Shown here in pieces: positions 9,768-19,185 of a DNA stretch of 64,000 nucleotides (positions within the stretch are counted from its first letter, which is position 1; the number at the start of each line of letters is the position of its first letter). A program made the translations under genes and the position numbers. Under the pieces are notes generated by a model, which saw nothing but the letters and a program-made list of their open reading frames with translations, was not told the origin of the DNA and made no database searches. Source of the DNA: CAWBOV01 sp963790525 (lineage in GTDB: Bacteria; Actinomycetota; Actinomycetes; Mycobacteriales; Jatrophihabitantaceae); assembly GCA_963790525.1 (NCBI GenBank), contig CAWBOV010000002.1, positions 186,001-250,000 on the forward strand, given 5' to 3'.

Positions 9768-9801
9768 TGGTTCATCGCCCTGCGCATGTGAGGAGCCACC
9801 G

Positions 9802-10773
9802 ATGGCCCTTCCCGACTTCTTCGTGATCGGGGCTCCGAAAGCGGGCTCCACCGCCCTGCACGCCGCGCTCGCGCGGCACCCGCAGCTGTTCCTGTCCTCG
9901 CCGAAGGAACCGAAGTTCTACCTCACCGACGGCAAGCCACCCCGCCAGCGCGGGCCCGGGGACGCGCACAGCAAGAACGAGTGGGTGTGGCGTCGTGCTG
10001 CCTACGAGCGGTTGTTCGCCGAGGCGCCCGCGGGCAAGCTGCGGGGGGAGAGCACGCCGTTCTACCTGTGGAGCGCGGACGCCCACCTGCGCATCCACCG
10101 CGACGTCCCCGAGGCGAAGCTGATCGCGATCATCCGCGACCCCATCGACCGCGCCTACTCGAACTGGACCCATCTGTGGTGCAACGGACTCGAACCGGAA
10201 GGTGACTTCCGCCGCGCCGTCGACCTCGAACCGGTGCGGGCGGCGAAGGGATGGGCACCGTTCTGGCGCTACCTCGAACTCGGGCGGTACGGCGAGCAAC
10301 TGGCCCATCTGTACGACGTCTTCCCCCGCGCGCAGGTGCACGTGCTGCGCTACCGCCAGTTCGTCGACAACCCCGACCAGTCGCTGGACGCGATCTGCGA
10401 GTTCCTGGGCATCGCGACCGGCCGGATCCATCAGGTGCCGTCGGAGAACGTGTCGACCTGGGTGCCCGGCGGTCCCGTCAACGGCCTGCTGCGCCGCGGC
10501 ATCCGGGCCGGCGCCTGGCTCGGGCAGTTCCCGCCGCCGGCGGTGTGGCGCGCGGTCGAGCGCCCGGCGCTGAAGACACTGCACCGCGGGCACCGCAACC
10601 GGCCGTCACTGGACCCCGCGGTGCGCGTCGAGCTGGCCGCCCGCCACGCCGACGACCTGGCGCTGCTGGCCCGGCTCACCGACTCCGACTACTCCGACTG
10701 GCTGGCCCCTCACGGGCGCGGCACGTACTCCGTCCGCAAGTCGTGGGCGCCGTCGGACCGCGCCGACTCGTAG
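9802..10773 (+). CDS. PAPS-dependent sulfotransferase
   Basis: 323-aa sulfotransferase. The 5'-phosphosulfate loop is IGAPKAGST (residues 9-17) and the 3'-phosphate motif is IIRDPIDRAYSNW (about 108-120). SSPKEPKFYLTD and RYRQFVDNPDQSLDAICEFLG are typical of the bacterial heparan/deacetylase-like Sulfotransfer group. It should transfer sulfate from PAPS to a hydroxyl or amino group, probably on a glycan or lipid, but the acceptor is unknown. ATG 9802 has AGGAG 8 bases upstream. Its 3' end overlaps the convergent beta-propeller gene by 64 bases. Confidence 0.9.
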   Translation: MALPDFFVIGAPKAGSTALHAALARHPQLFLSSPKEPKFYLTDGKPPRQRGPGDAHSKNEWVWRRAAYERLFAEAPAGKLRGESTPFYLWSADAHLRIHRDVPEAKLIAIIRDPIDRAYSNWTHLWCNGLEPEGDFRRAVDLEPVRAAKGWAPFWRYLELGRYGEQLAHLYDVFPRAQVHVLRYRQFVDNPDQSLDAICEFLGIATGRIHQVPSENVSTWVPGGPVNGLLRRGIRAGAWLGQFPPPAVWRAVERPALKTLHRGHRNRPSLDPAVRVELAARHADDLALLARLTDSDYSDWLAPHGRGTYSVRKSWAPSDRADS

Positions 10774-11660
10774 TAGAGGCGCCAGCCCCCGCCCGGGGCG
10801 TCGACGACGCTCAGGTAGCGCAGGCAGGTGTCCGGTCCGGCCGGGGCGCCCACCGGATCGTCGCCCATGGGCGTGAACTCGCCCGGGGTGGCGCCGATCG
10901 CCGCACTGGTGCGCTCCTCCCAGTTCTCCTCCGCCGTCGCCCGCCCGTCGTAGAACGCGGTCCACTGGCCGGCGTCCTCGACCACGGCGGCGATCCGGCG
11001 CCCTCGGCGGTCCCAGCCGTCGCCGCCCCGCTGCAGCGCGCAGCCCTGCACGTCCCACGCGAGGCCGTCCGCGCTCGTGGCGTACCAGCTGTCCATCCGG
11101 TCGGCGGTGTCCGGGTCCTCGATCGGGTGCTTGCAGACCCACATCTGCCAGCCGTGCTCACCGTGGACGATGTAGGGGTCCTTCCACGCCGTCAGCTCGT
11201 CGCCGGGCATGACGACGGTGCGCTTCCCGGTCGCCAGGTCGGCGGGGTTCGCGGCGTCGATCGCCTCGATCCACCAGTGCTTGGAGCCCCACGTGGAACA
11301 GCTGACGTACAGCCGCCACCCGCCACCCGGCAGCACCACCAGCGAGGGCCGCTCCAGCGAGGCGCAGGAGAACTGCTCGCTGCTGACGGTGGCGATCGTC
11401 TCGAAGGTCACGCCGTCCGCGGAGCGGGCCACGACGTTGGCGTACCCACGCCCCTCGGTGACGGGCAGCCGGAGCCGGTAGGCCAGCCAGTAGAAGCCCT
11501 CGTGCCAGACCGCGCTCGGGCCGCCGGCCCAGTACCCCGGACCCTCACCCGGAGGGGCGATGACGACCTGACCGGGTTGGGAGGCCAGGCGGCCGAGGAT
11601 CGCCTCGGCAGCCGGGGAGGAGATGTCGAGATCGGGCACGGCGTTGAGTGGACTGTTCAC
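10710..11660 (-). CDS. Five-bladed beta-propeller glycoside hydrolase-like protein
   Basis: 316-aa protein with repeated propeller-blade patterns typical of the GH32/43/62/68/130 superfamily: GYWAGGPSAVWHEGFYWLAYR, RPSLVVLPGGGWRLYVS, AWKDPYIVHGEHGWQMWVCK and SVVDAPGGGWRLYYES. The DPYIV and RPSLV blades hold acidic residues of the kind that serve as active-site acids, but I cannot place it in one GH family. No signal peptide. GTG 11660 lies 6 bases downstream of a TAAAAT box, suggesting a leaderless message. The 3' 64 bases lie antisense to the sulfotransferase. Confidence 0.7.
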   Translation of the reverse strand: MNSPLNAVPDLDISSPAAEAILGRLASQPGQVVIAPPGEGPGYWAGGPSAVWHEGFYWLAYRLRLPVTEGRGYANVVARSADGVTFETIATVSSEQFSCASLERPSLVVLPGGGWRLYVSCSTWGSKHWWIEAIDAANPADLATGKRTVVMPGDELTAWKDPYIVHGEHGWQMWVCKHPIEDPDTADRMDSWYATSADGLAWDVQGCALQRGGDGWDRRGRRIAAVVEDAGQWTAFYDGRATAEENWEERTSAAIGATPGEFTPMGDDPVGAPAGPDTCLRYLSVVDAPGGGWRLYYESARSDGAHDLRTEYVPRP

Positions 11661-11666
11661 CCACGC

Positions 11667-11672
11667 ATTTTA
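11667..11672 (-). promoter_or_regulatory. Promoter -10 box TAAAAT
   Basis: Minus-strand TAAAAT lies 6 bases upstream of GTG 11660. It is one of the clearest AT-rich boxes in the window and fits a leaderless transcript for the propeller protein. Confidence 0.5.
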
Positions 11673-11711
11673 GGGGCGACACCCGCGCTCAGGTGTACGC
11701 GGCGTTACAAC

Positions 11712-11737
11712 TGAGTTCGCGTCGCCCTCGCCCGAAC

Positions 11738-11740
<3 letters not shown>
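11712..11740 (-). terminator. Hairpin at the end of the kdp operon
   Basis: TGAGTTCG and CGAACTCA form a perfect 8-bp stem around a 13-base loop. The structure overlaps the stop codon of the last kdpE gene. The minus-strand sequence after it (GTTGTAAC) is only mildly T-rich, so termination efficiency is uncertain. Confidence 0.5.
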
Positions 11741-12415
<675 letters not shown>

Positions 12416-12420
12416 GACCG

Positions 12421-14973
12421 TCAGCCTGCCAGGGTTTCCGTGCGAGGGGAGCGCGACGCGGCCTCGGGCAGGCTGACCACCATCGTCAACCCGCCGCCGG
12501 GAGTCTCCTCGGGCGTCAGCGAACCACCCATCGCGTCGATGAATCCGCGCGCCAGCGCCAGCCCGAGACCCACCCCCGTCGTGTTGGACGTGTCACCCAG
12601 GCGCTGGAAGGGCTGGAAGATCCGCTCGAAGGCGTCCTCGCTCAACCCGCTGCCACGGTCGATCACGCGTACCTCGACGCGCCCCGCGAGCGCGCTCGCG
12701 GTCACCAGCGGCGGGGCCTCGGACGGGGAGAAGCGCATCGCGTTCTCCAGCAGGTTGCCCAGGACCCGCTCGAGCAGCCCCGGATCGGCCGACACCTCCG
12801 GCAGGTCCAGCGGCAGCGCGACGGAGATCGCATCCGCGGCCGGCCCGAGGTTGTCCAGCGCCCGCGCGAGGACGTCGTCGATGTCGACGGGGCGCGCGAC
12901 GATGGCCATCGCACCGGCCTGCAGGCGGCTCATGTCGAGCAGGTTGTCGATCAGTCGCGCCAGCCGGTCCAACGACTCGTCGGCGGTGGCGAGCAGTTCG
13001 GCCCGGTCCTCCTCCGACCAGACCACGGCGTCCAGACCACGGGCCGACGTGCCGCCCCGCAGGCTGCTGACCGCCGCCTTGGCCGAGGCCAGCGGGGTGC
13101 GGAGGTCGTGCCCCACCGCGCGCAGCAGGGCGGTGCGGGTGCGGTCGGCCTCCAGCAGGGGCCGCGCGCTGTCGGCCTCGTCGGCCAGGCGTTGCGTGCG
13201 CAGGGCGGCCGCGGCCTGGAAGGCGAACGCGCCCAGCACCCGCTGGTCGTCGGCGGCCAGCGCGGGCCCGCGCAGGGCGAGCACGACCTCGTCGCCGGCC
13301 CGCGCGACGGTGTCGGCCTGCTCGGGGCGCGTCGCCGGGTCGGCGCCGGCGGTGGCCACCACAGTCCACTGCCCGGTCGCGGCCGGCCGTTCGAGCAGGG
13401 CGACGGAGTCGGTGCCGAAGATCTCGCGCAGCTGGTCCAGCAGCGCCGGCAGCTGGGACCGTCCGCGGAGCACGCTGCCGGCGACGGTGGCGAGCGTCTC
13501 CGCCTCGGCCGAGGCATGGGCGGCCTCACGGCGCCGCCGCTCGGCCCGGTCGACCAGCACCGCGACCACGACGGCGACGAGCACGAACACCACCAGCCCG
13601 AGGGCGTTGTTGCGCTCGGCGATGGTGAAGCGGTGCACCGGCTCGGTGAAGAAGTAGTTCAGCAGCAGCGACGCCGCGATCGCTGCCAGCGCGGCGACGA
13701 TCCGGCCCCCGACGAGGGCGACGGCAACCGTCGCGAGGAGATAGATCAGGACCGTGCTGACGGCGTTGAAATCGTGCCGGAACGCCACCAGCAACGCCGT
13801 CAGGACGGTCAGCAGCACCGCCCCGAGCAGGGCGCCGAGCGTGCGGCGCCGCGCGGACAGCCCCGCCGCGCCGACGTGCGGATCGCGCCCGCCGCCGATG
13901 GCCTCGTGCGTGACGATGTGGACGTCGATGTCGCCCGCTCTGCGCACGGTGCTCGCCCCGATCCCGAGGCCGGTGAGGCGTGCCGTCAGCGGGTGGCGCC
14001 GGGATGCGCCGAGGACGAGCTGGGTGGCGTTGACGCCGCGGGCGAAGTCCAGCAACGCGCCGGTGACGTCGCTGCCGCGCACCACGTGATAGGACCCGCC
14101 CAGGGACTCGGTCAGACTGCGCTGCTCCGCCAGGGCGGCGGTGTCCGCGCCGACCAGACCGTCCGCGCCCGCCACGTGCACCGCGATCAGCTCGGCAGCG
14201 CCCCGGGCTGCGATGCGGGAGGCACGGCGGATCAGCGTCGCGCCCTCCGGGCCGCCAGTGAGCGCGACGACGACGCGCTCGCGGGTCTCCCAGGTGGTGA
14301 CGATCTCGTGGTCGGCGCGGTAACGCTGCAGCCCCTCGTCGACACGGTCGGCCACCCACAGCAGCGCCAGCTCGCGCAGTGCGGTCAGGTTGCCGACGCG
14401 GAAGTAGTTCGACAGCGCGGCGTCCACCTTGTCGGCCGGGTAGATGTTGCCGTGGGCCATGCGCCGCCGCAAAGCCTCCGGCGTCTGGTCGACGAAGTGC
14501 ACCTGGTCGGCCGCGCGGACGACCGAGTCGGGCACCGTCTCCCGCTGCGGCACGCCGGTGATCTTCTCGACCAGGTCGTTGAGGCTCTCCAGGTGCTGGA
14601 TGTTCAGCGTCGACAGCACGTCGATCCCCGCGGCCAGCAGCAGCTCGACGTCCTGCCAGCGCTTGGCGTTGCGCGAGCCGGGGATGTTCGTATGGGCGAA
14701 CTCGTCGACCAGCACCACTTCCGGCTGGTGGGCGAGGATCGCGTCGACGTCCATCTCGGTGAACGTGGTGGCCCGGTAGGGCAGCGTCTTGCGTGGGATC
14801 ACCGGCAACGTCCCGATGGCCTCGACGGTCCGGGGGCGGTCGTAGGTCTCGACGAACCCGATCACCACGTCGGCTCCGCGCTCGGCCCGGCGGTTGCCCT
14901 CGTCCAGCATGGCCAGCGTCTTGCCCACTCCCGGGGCGGCGCCCAGGTAGATGCGAAGCGTCCCGCGTGCCAT
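12421..14973 (-). CDS. kdpD: KdpD sensor histidine kinase, distal copy
   Basis: 850-aa membrane sensor kinase. Domain order: N-terminal KdpD domain with Walker A-like GAAPGVGKT (about 11-19), a Usp-like domain (about 230-365), four membrane helices of the DUF4118 type (about 385-480), a GAF-like region, then HisKA with HDLRTPLASAKAAV and HATPase with NLLENAMRFSP and GVGLGLALARGF. It senses potassium limitation or osmotic signals and phosphorylates KdpE. It closely parallels the proximal kdpD over its whole length, which suggests tandem duplication of the kdpDE pair. A 25-base gap separates it from the upstream kdpE. Confidence 0.93.
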   Translation of the reverse strand: MARGTLRIYLGAAPGVGKTLAMLDEGNRRAERGADVVIGFVETYDRPRTVEAIGTLPVIPRKTLPYRATTFTEMDVDAILAHQPEVVLVDEFAHTNIPGSRNAKRWQDVELLLAAGIDVLSTLNIQHLESLNDLVEKITGVPQRETVPDSVVRAADQVHFVDQTPEALRRRMAHGNIYPADKVDAALSNYFRVGNLTALRELALLWVADRVDEGLQRYRADHEIVTTWETRERVVVALTGGPEGATLIRRASRIAARGAAELIAVHVAGADGLVGADTAALAEQRSLTESLGGSYHVVRGSDVTGALLDFARGVNATQLVLGASRRHPLTARLTGLGIGASTVRRAGDIDVHIVTHEAIGGGRDPHVGAAGLSARRRTLGALLGAVLLTVLTALLVAFRHDFNAVSTVLIYLLATVAVALVGGRIVAALAAIAASLLLNYFFTEPVHRFTIAERNNALGLVVFVLVAVVVAVLVDRAERRRREAAHASAEAETLATVAGSVLRGRSQLPALLDQLREIFGTDSVALLERPAATGQWTVVATAGADPATRPEQADTVARAGDEVVLALRGPALAADDQRVLGAFAFQAAAALRTQRLADEADSARPLLEADRTRTALLRAVGHDLRTPLASAKAAVSSLRGGTSARGLDAVVWSEEDRAELLATADESLDRLARLIDNLLDMSRLQAGAMAIVARPVDIDDVLARALDNLGPAADAISVALPLDLPEVSADPGLLERVLGNLLENAMRFSPSEAPPLVTASALAGRVEVRVIDRGSGLSEDAFERIFQPFQRLGDTSNTTGVGLGLALARGFIDAMGGSLTPEETPGGGLTMVVSLPEAASRSPRTETLAG

Positions 14974-14998
14974 GGCTCCCAGTCTGCCGCGTCGCCGC

Positions 14999-15688
14999 TC
15001 ACGGCCGGAACCGGTAGCCGACGCCCGGCTCGGTGGTCAGGTAACGCGGCCGGCCCGGGACCGCTTCGAGCTTGCGCCGCAGCTGGGCCATGTAGATGCG
15101 CAGGTAACTGCCCTCGGTGTGGTCGGGGTCGCCGCGCAGGGCCGTCAGCAGCTCCGCGGATGTGACGAGGGTCCCCGGGTGACGCAGCAGCAGCTCGAGC
15201 ATCCGCCACTCCGTCGGCGTGAGGTGGACGTCCTCGGCGACGCCGTCCACCGTCCGGGACACCGACCGGGCCGCGAGATCGACCCGGACGTCGCCCAGCC
15301 CGACGACGGGGGGTGGCGCGACGATGTCGACGCGCCGGGCGGCCGCGCGCAGCCGGGCCACCAGCTCGTGCATGTCGAAGGGCTTCGTGACGTAGTCCAC
15401 CGCGCCGAGGTCCAGCGCCGAGACCTTGTCCTCCGTGGTCGACCGGGCCGACAGCACGATGATCGGGAGCGCGGGGAGGCTGGTGCGGATCCGGCGGATG
15501 ACCTCCAGCCCGTCGATGTCCGGCAGCCCGAGATCGAGGATCACCAGGTCGGGTGGGCGCGCCGTCGCGCGTTCCAGGGCCTGCGTGCCGTTCTCGGCGG
15601 CGGCCACGTCGTAGCCACGATGGCTGAGGTTCATCACGAGCGCGCGCAGGATCGGCGGCTCGTCCTCCACGACCAGCACGTTCGTCAC
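14999..15688 (-). CDS. kdpE: KdpE response regulator, proximal copy
   Basis: 229-aa OmpR/KdpE-family regulator. The receiver domain has EDEP, LVILDLGLPDIDG with the phospho-acceptor Asp, and YVTKPFDMHEL. The winged-helix domain has LTPTEWRMLELLLRHPG and GSYLRIYMAQLRRKLE, closer to the canonical KdpE recognition helix than the distal copy. The GTG start overlaps the kdpD stop (GTGA), implying translational coupling with its cognate kinase. Confidence 0.94.
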   Translation of the reverse strand: MTNVLVVEDEPPILRALVMNLSHRGYDVAAAENGTQALERATARPPDLVILDLGLPDIDGLEVIRRIRTSLPALPIIVLSARSTTEDKVSALDLGAVDYVTKPFDMHELVARLRAAARRVDIVAPPPVVGLGDVRVDLAARSVSRTVDGVAEDVHLTPTEWRMLELLLRHPGTLVTSAELLTALRGDPDHTEGSYLRIYMAQLRRKLEAVPGRPRYLTTEPGVGYRFRP

Positions 15689-18273
15689 CGCAGCAGCGCC
15701 GCCTCGGGTGCCCGCAACAGGGTGACGACGGTCGTGAGCCCACCGCCGGGGGTGTCCTCGAGGGTGACCGTGCCGTGCATGGCCTCGACGAACCCGCGGG
15801 CGATGGCCAGCCCCAGCCCGACACCGGCGCCGGAACTGGAGACGTGATCACCGCGGCGCTGGAACGGTTCGAACACGACGTCGCGGTTCTCCACCGGGAT
15901 GCCCGGTCCGTAGTCGACGACCCGGACCTCGACGGTGTCGCCGTGCGCGCTGGCGGAGATCCGGACCGGACGTCCCGCCGGGTTGTAGCGCATCGCGTTC
16001 TCGGCCAGGTTGGCGATCGCGCGCTCCAGCAGACCGGGATCGGCCAGCACCGCGGGCAGGGTGGTCGAGACGTCCAGCTCGATCCGGTCACCGTGGTCGA
16101 GCTGCTCGAGCACCCGGCTGACCACCTCGTCGACGCCCACCGGGCCGGACTGGATGGACAACGCTCCCGCTTGCAGCCTGCTGAGATCGAGCAGGTTCCC
16201 GACGAGCCCGGTCAGCCGGTCCAGGGCGTGGTCGGCGTCGAGCAGCAACGCGCGCCGGTCCGCGGCCGTCCAGTCGACGTCGGTGCCGAGCAGGCTCGAC
16301 ACAGCGGCCTTGGCGGACGCGAGCGGCGTGTGCAGGTCGTGGCTGACCGCGTTGAGCAGGGCCGTGCGCGTCCGGTCCGCCTCGGCCAGGGGAACGGCAG
16401 CCGCCGCCGCTTGCGACAACAGCCTTTGCTGATAAGCCACTGCGACCTCGGTGGCGAAGGCGGCGAGGACCCGCTGGTCCTCCGCCGCCAGCGCGCGCCC
16501 GCGCAGGACGAGGACCAGCTCGTCCCCGACAGGGACCTCGGTGGTGCCGTCCTCCGGGCGCAGGCAGGGATCCTCGCCCACGCTCGCCACGCACTCCCAC
16601 GTGCCCCGCAGACCGCCGCCCGGCACCGCGGAGCCCTCTCCGAGCACTGCGGCCCCACCGCTCGAGGGGGCGTCGGAGTCGCGTCGCAGGAGGGTCACAC
16701 TCGCGACCGCGAAGGTCTCCTGCACGCGTTCGAGCAGCGCGGGCAGCGCCTGTTCCCCGCGCAGCAGGCTGCCCGCGAGGGTGGACAGCGTCTCCGCCTC
16801 GGCATTGGACCGCGCGGCCTCGGAGGAGCGGCGCGCCGCCAGGTCCACCACCCGCGACACGAGCGAGGCGATGACGACGAAGACCACGAGCGCGAGCACG
16901 TTCTGCGGGTCGGAGATCGTGAACTGGTGGATGGGCGGGACGAAGAAGTAGTTCAGCAACAGGCTGGCGACGATCGCGGCAGCGAACGCCGGGTAGAACC
17001 CCCCGACCAGGCTGCAGACCACCACCGCCAGCAGGAACAGGAGGATGTCGCTGGCCAGGCTGAGGTCGTGGCGCAGGGCGGCGCAGACGGGCACGAGGAT
17101 CGCGAAGAGGACGCCGCCGACGACCAGGCCGGCGATCCGGCGTCGCATCGTCAGGCCGCCGGCGATGCGCGGCAGCACCCGTCCCTTGCCCACGTAGTCG
17201 TGGCTGACGACGTGCACGTCGATCGAACCCGACACGCGGGTGATCGTGGCGCCGGTGCCGGGGCCGGTGAGCGCGGCGACGAGCGGCTTGCGGCGGCTCG
17301 CACCGATGACGATCTGGGTGGCGTTCTTGGCCCGGGCGAACTCCAGCAGCGCCGCAGGGACGTCGTCGCCGATGACCGAGTGGAAGCTGCCGCCCAGCGA
17401 CTCGACCAGCAGCCGCTGCTGGTCGAGTGCGGCGATGCTGGAACCCGCCAGCCCGTCGCCACGCACGATGTGGACGGCGAGCAGATCGCCGCCGGTGGCG
17501 CGCGCGGCGATCCGTGCCGCCCGCCGCAGCAGCGCCTCTCCCTCCGGTCCGCCGGTCAGGGCGACGACCACCCGCTCGCGCGTCTCCCAGGTGGAGGCGA
17601 TGCCGTGCGCCTCGCGGTAGCGCTGCAGGCCGTCGTCGACGCTGTCGGCCAGCCACAGCAGGGCGAGCTCGCGCAGCGCGGTGAGGTTGCCGGGGCGGAA
17701 GTAGTTGCCGAGGGCGGCGTCGACCTTGTCCGGCGCGTAGATGTTGCCGTGCGCCATGCGCCTGCGCAGCGCCTCGGGCGTCATGTCGACGAGTTCGACC
17801 TGCTCGGCCGAGCGGACCACCGAGTCCGGCACGGTCTCCCGTTGCGGCACGCCGGTGATCGCTTCGACGACGTCGTTGAGCGACTCCAGGTGCTGGATGT
17901 TGACCGTGCTGATCACGTCGATGCCGGCTTCGAGCAGGAGCTCGATGTCCTGCCACCGCTTGCGGTGCTCGACGCCCGGGACGTTGGTGTGGGCCATCTC
18001 GTCGACCAGCGCGACCTCGGGTGCCCGGGCCAGGACCGCCGGCAGGTCCATCTCGGTGAAGGTCGCACCGCGGTGACCGACGGTCCGGCGCGGCATCACC
18101 GTCAGTCCGGCGAGCTTGGCGGCGGTGTGCGCGCGGCCGTGGGTCTCGACGTACGCGACGACGACATCCGTGCCCCGCTGCGCCCGCCGCGCGCCCTCGT
18201 CGAGCATGGCGTAGGTCTTGCCCACGCCGGGGGCCGATCCCAGGTACACCCGCAGCTTGCCGCGTCCGGACAT
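15685..18273 (-). CDS. kdpD: KdpD sensor histidine kinase, proximal copy
   Basis: 862-aa sensor kinase with GSAPGVGKT (residues 12-20) in the N-terminal KdpD domain, a Usp-like domain, DUF4118 membrane segments (AILVPVCAALRHD, DILLFLLAVVVCSLVGG, VASLLLNYFFVPPIHQF, VLALVVFVVIASLV), a GAF-like region, HisKA and HATPase domains. The H-box reads SHDLHTPLASAKAAV; the distal copy has the more usual HDLRTP, so an Arg-to-His change sits beside the phosphorylated His. The ATPase N-box is NLAENAMRYNP. It starts 8 bases after kdpC and is probably the original kinase of this operon. Confidence 0.94.
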   Translation of the reverse strand: MSGRGKLRVYLGSAPGVGKTYAMLDEGARRAQRGTDVVVAYVETHGRAHTAAKLAGLTVMPRRTVGHRGATFTEMDLPAVLARAPEVALVDEMAHTNVPGVEHRKRWQDIELLLEAGIDVISTVNIQHLESLNDVVEAITGVPQRETVPDSVVRSAEQVELVDMTPEALRRRMAHGNIYAPDKVDAALGNYFRPGNLTALRELALLWLADSVDDGLQRYREAHGIASTWETRERVVVALTGGPEGEALLRRAARIAARATGGDLLAVHIVRGDGLAGSSIAALDQQRLLVESLGGSFHSVIGDDVPAALLEFARAKNATQIVIGASRRKPLVAALTGPGTGATITRVSGSIDVHVVSHDYVGKGRVLPRIAGGLTMRRRIAGLVVGGVLFAILVPVCAALRHDLSLASDILLFLLAVVVCSLVGGFYPAFAAAIVASLLLNYFFVPPIHQFTISDPQNVLALVVFVVIASLVSRVVDLAARRSSEAARSNAEAETLSTLAGSLLRGEQALPALLERVQETFAVASVTLLRRDSDAPSSGGAAVLGEGSAVPGGGLRGTWECVASVGEDPCLRPEDGTTEVPVGDELVLVLRGRALAAEDQRVLAAFATEVAVAYQQRLLSQAAAAAVPLAEADRTRTALLNAVSHDLHTPLASAKAAVSSLLGTDVDWTAADRRALLLDADHALDRLTGLVGNLLDLSRLQAGALSIQSGPVGVDEVVSRVLEQLDHGDRIELDVSTTLPAVLADPGLLERAIANLAENAMRYNPAGRPVRISASAHGDTVEVRVVDYGPGIPVENRDVVFEPFQRRGDHVSSSGAGVGLGLAIARGFVEAMHGTVTLEDTPGGGLTTVVTLLRAPEAALLR

Positions 18274-18281
18274 GGCGCTGA

Positions 18282-19181
18282 TCAGCCGGTCTTGCCGTAC
18301 GGGTAGGCGCGGTCCAGTGCCAGGTTCAGCTGCAGGACGTTGACCCGCGCCTGGCCCAGGAAGCCGAGGTCACGGCCCTTCTCGTATCTGGCCACCAGCG
18401 CGGCGACCTGGGCGACGCTCACGCCCCGCGCCTTCGCCACCCGCGCCTCCTGGAGTGCCGCGTAGGCCGGGCTGATCTCGGGATCCAGCCCGGAGCCGGA
18501 CGCCGTCACGGCATCGGACGGGACCGCGGGGTGGGCCGGGGCGTCACCCCTGATGGGCACGACCCGCGCCCGGCTGTAGTCAGCACCGTAGGTCGCCAGC
18601 TCCACCGCGACGCCGTGGTAGGTCGCCAGGAACGGCGTGGCCGGCGCCGTCTGGTCGAGGCTGACCACGCGGGTGATCCGGCCCGCGTAGCCCGGCCCCG
18701 AGTAGAACACCGCGAGGACGGCGCCGACGCCGTCGGAGGTGCAGAACGGCCGCGCTCCGCTGACGCCGTCGAGGCGCCCGACGGCCAGGCTCCGCGCGCA
18801 GACCTGGGTGAGCAGGCTCTGCTTGCCGGTGTCACCTTTCACGGCCGGGTCGGGCAGCGTGTCCACGATCGACTCCGGGCCGAGGTTGCTGGCGCTGGTG
18901 GCCGTCGGGTCGTAGCCGTCGCCGGCGGCGGACGGGCGCGACTGGAAGTACTGGACCAGCGCGTTGCCGTTCTTGTCGGTGAAGCTCTGGCCGATCAGCG
19001 AGGAGCCGACGACCGTGCCGCCGACGCCCACCAACGATCCGTCGGCCCGGGACTTCAGCCCCGGTACCTGGGCGATCGCGGTGACCACCAGCGGATAGGC
19101 GACGCCCAGCAGGACGGTCAGGATCAGCAGCATCCGCAGCGAGGCGGCGAGCTGGCGCAGGGAAGAGAGGACGGATCGCAT
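18282..19181 (-). CDS. kdpC: KdpC, potassium-transporting ATPase subunit C (enlarged)
   Basis: 299-aa subunit that stabilises the KdpFABC complex. A single N-terminal membrane helix (LLILTVLLGVAYPLVVTAIA) is followed by the conserved GSSLIGQSF, YFQSRPSAAGDGYDPTATS and NLGP blocks. The C-terminal block DPEISPAYAALQEARVAKARG and QARVNVLQLNLALD is also present. Typical KdpC is about 190-220 aa. The extra roughly 90 residues lie between these blocks (about 115-230), including CARSLAVGRLDGVSGARPFC. I prefer ATG 19181, 4 bases after the kdpB stop with GGGTGA upstream, over a TTG 12 bases earlier. Confidence 0.92.
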   Translation of the reverse strand: MRSVLSSLRQLAASLRMLLILTVLLGVAYPLVVTAIAQVPGLKSRADGSLVGVGGTVVGSSLIGQSFTDKNGNALVQYFQSRPSAAGDGYDPTATSASNLGPESIVDTLPDPAVKGDTGKQSLLTQVCARSLAVGRLDGVSGARPFCTSDGVGAVLAVFYSGPGYAGRITRVVSLDQTAPATPFLATYHGVAVELATYGADYSRARVVPIRGDAPAHPAVPSDAVTASGSGLDPEISPAYAALQEARVAKARGVSVAQVAALVARYEKGRDLGFLGQARVNVLQLNLALDRAYPYGKTG

Positions 19182-19185
19182 CAGG

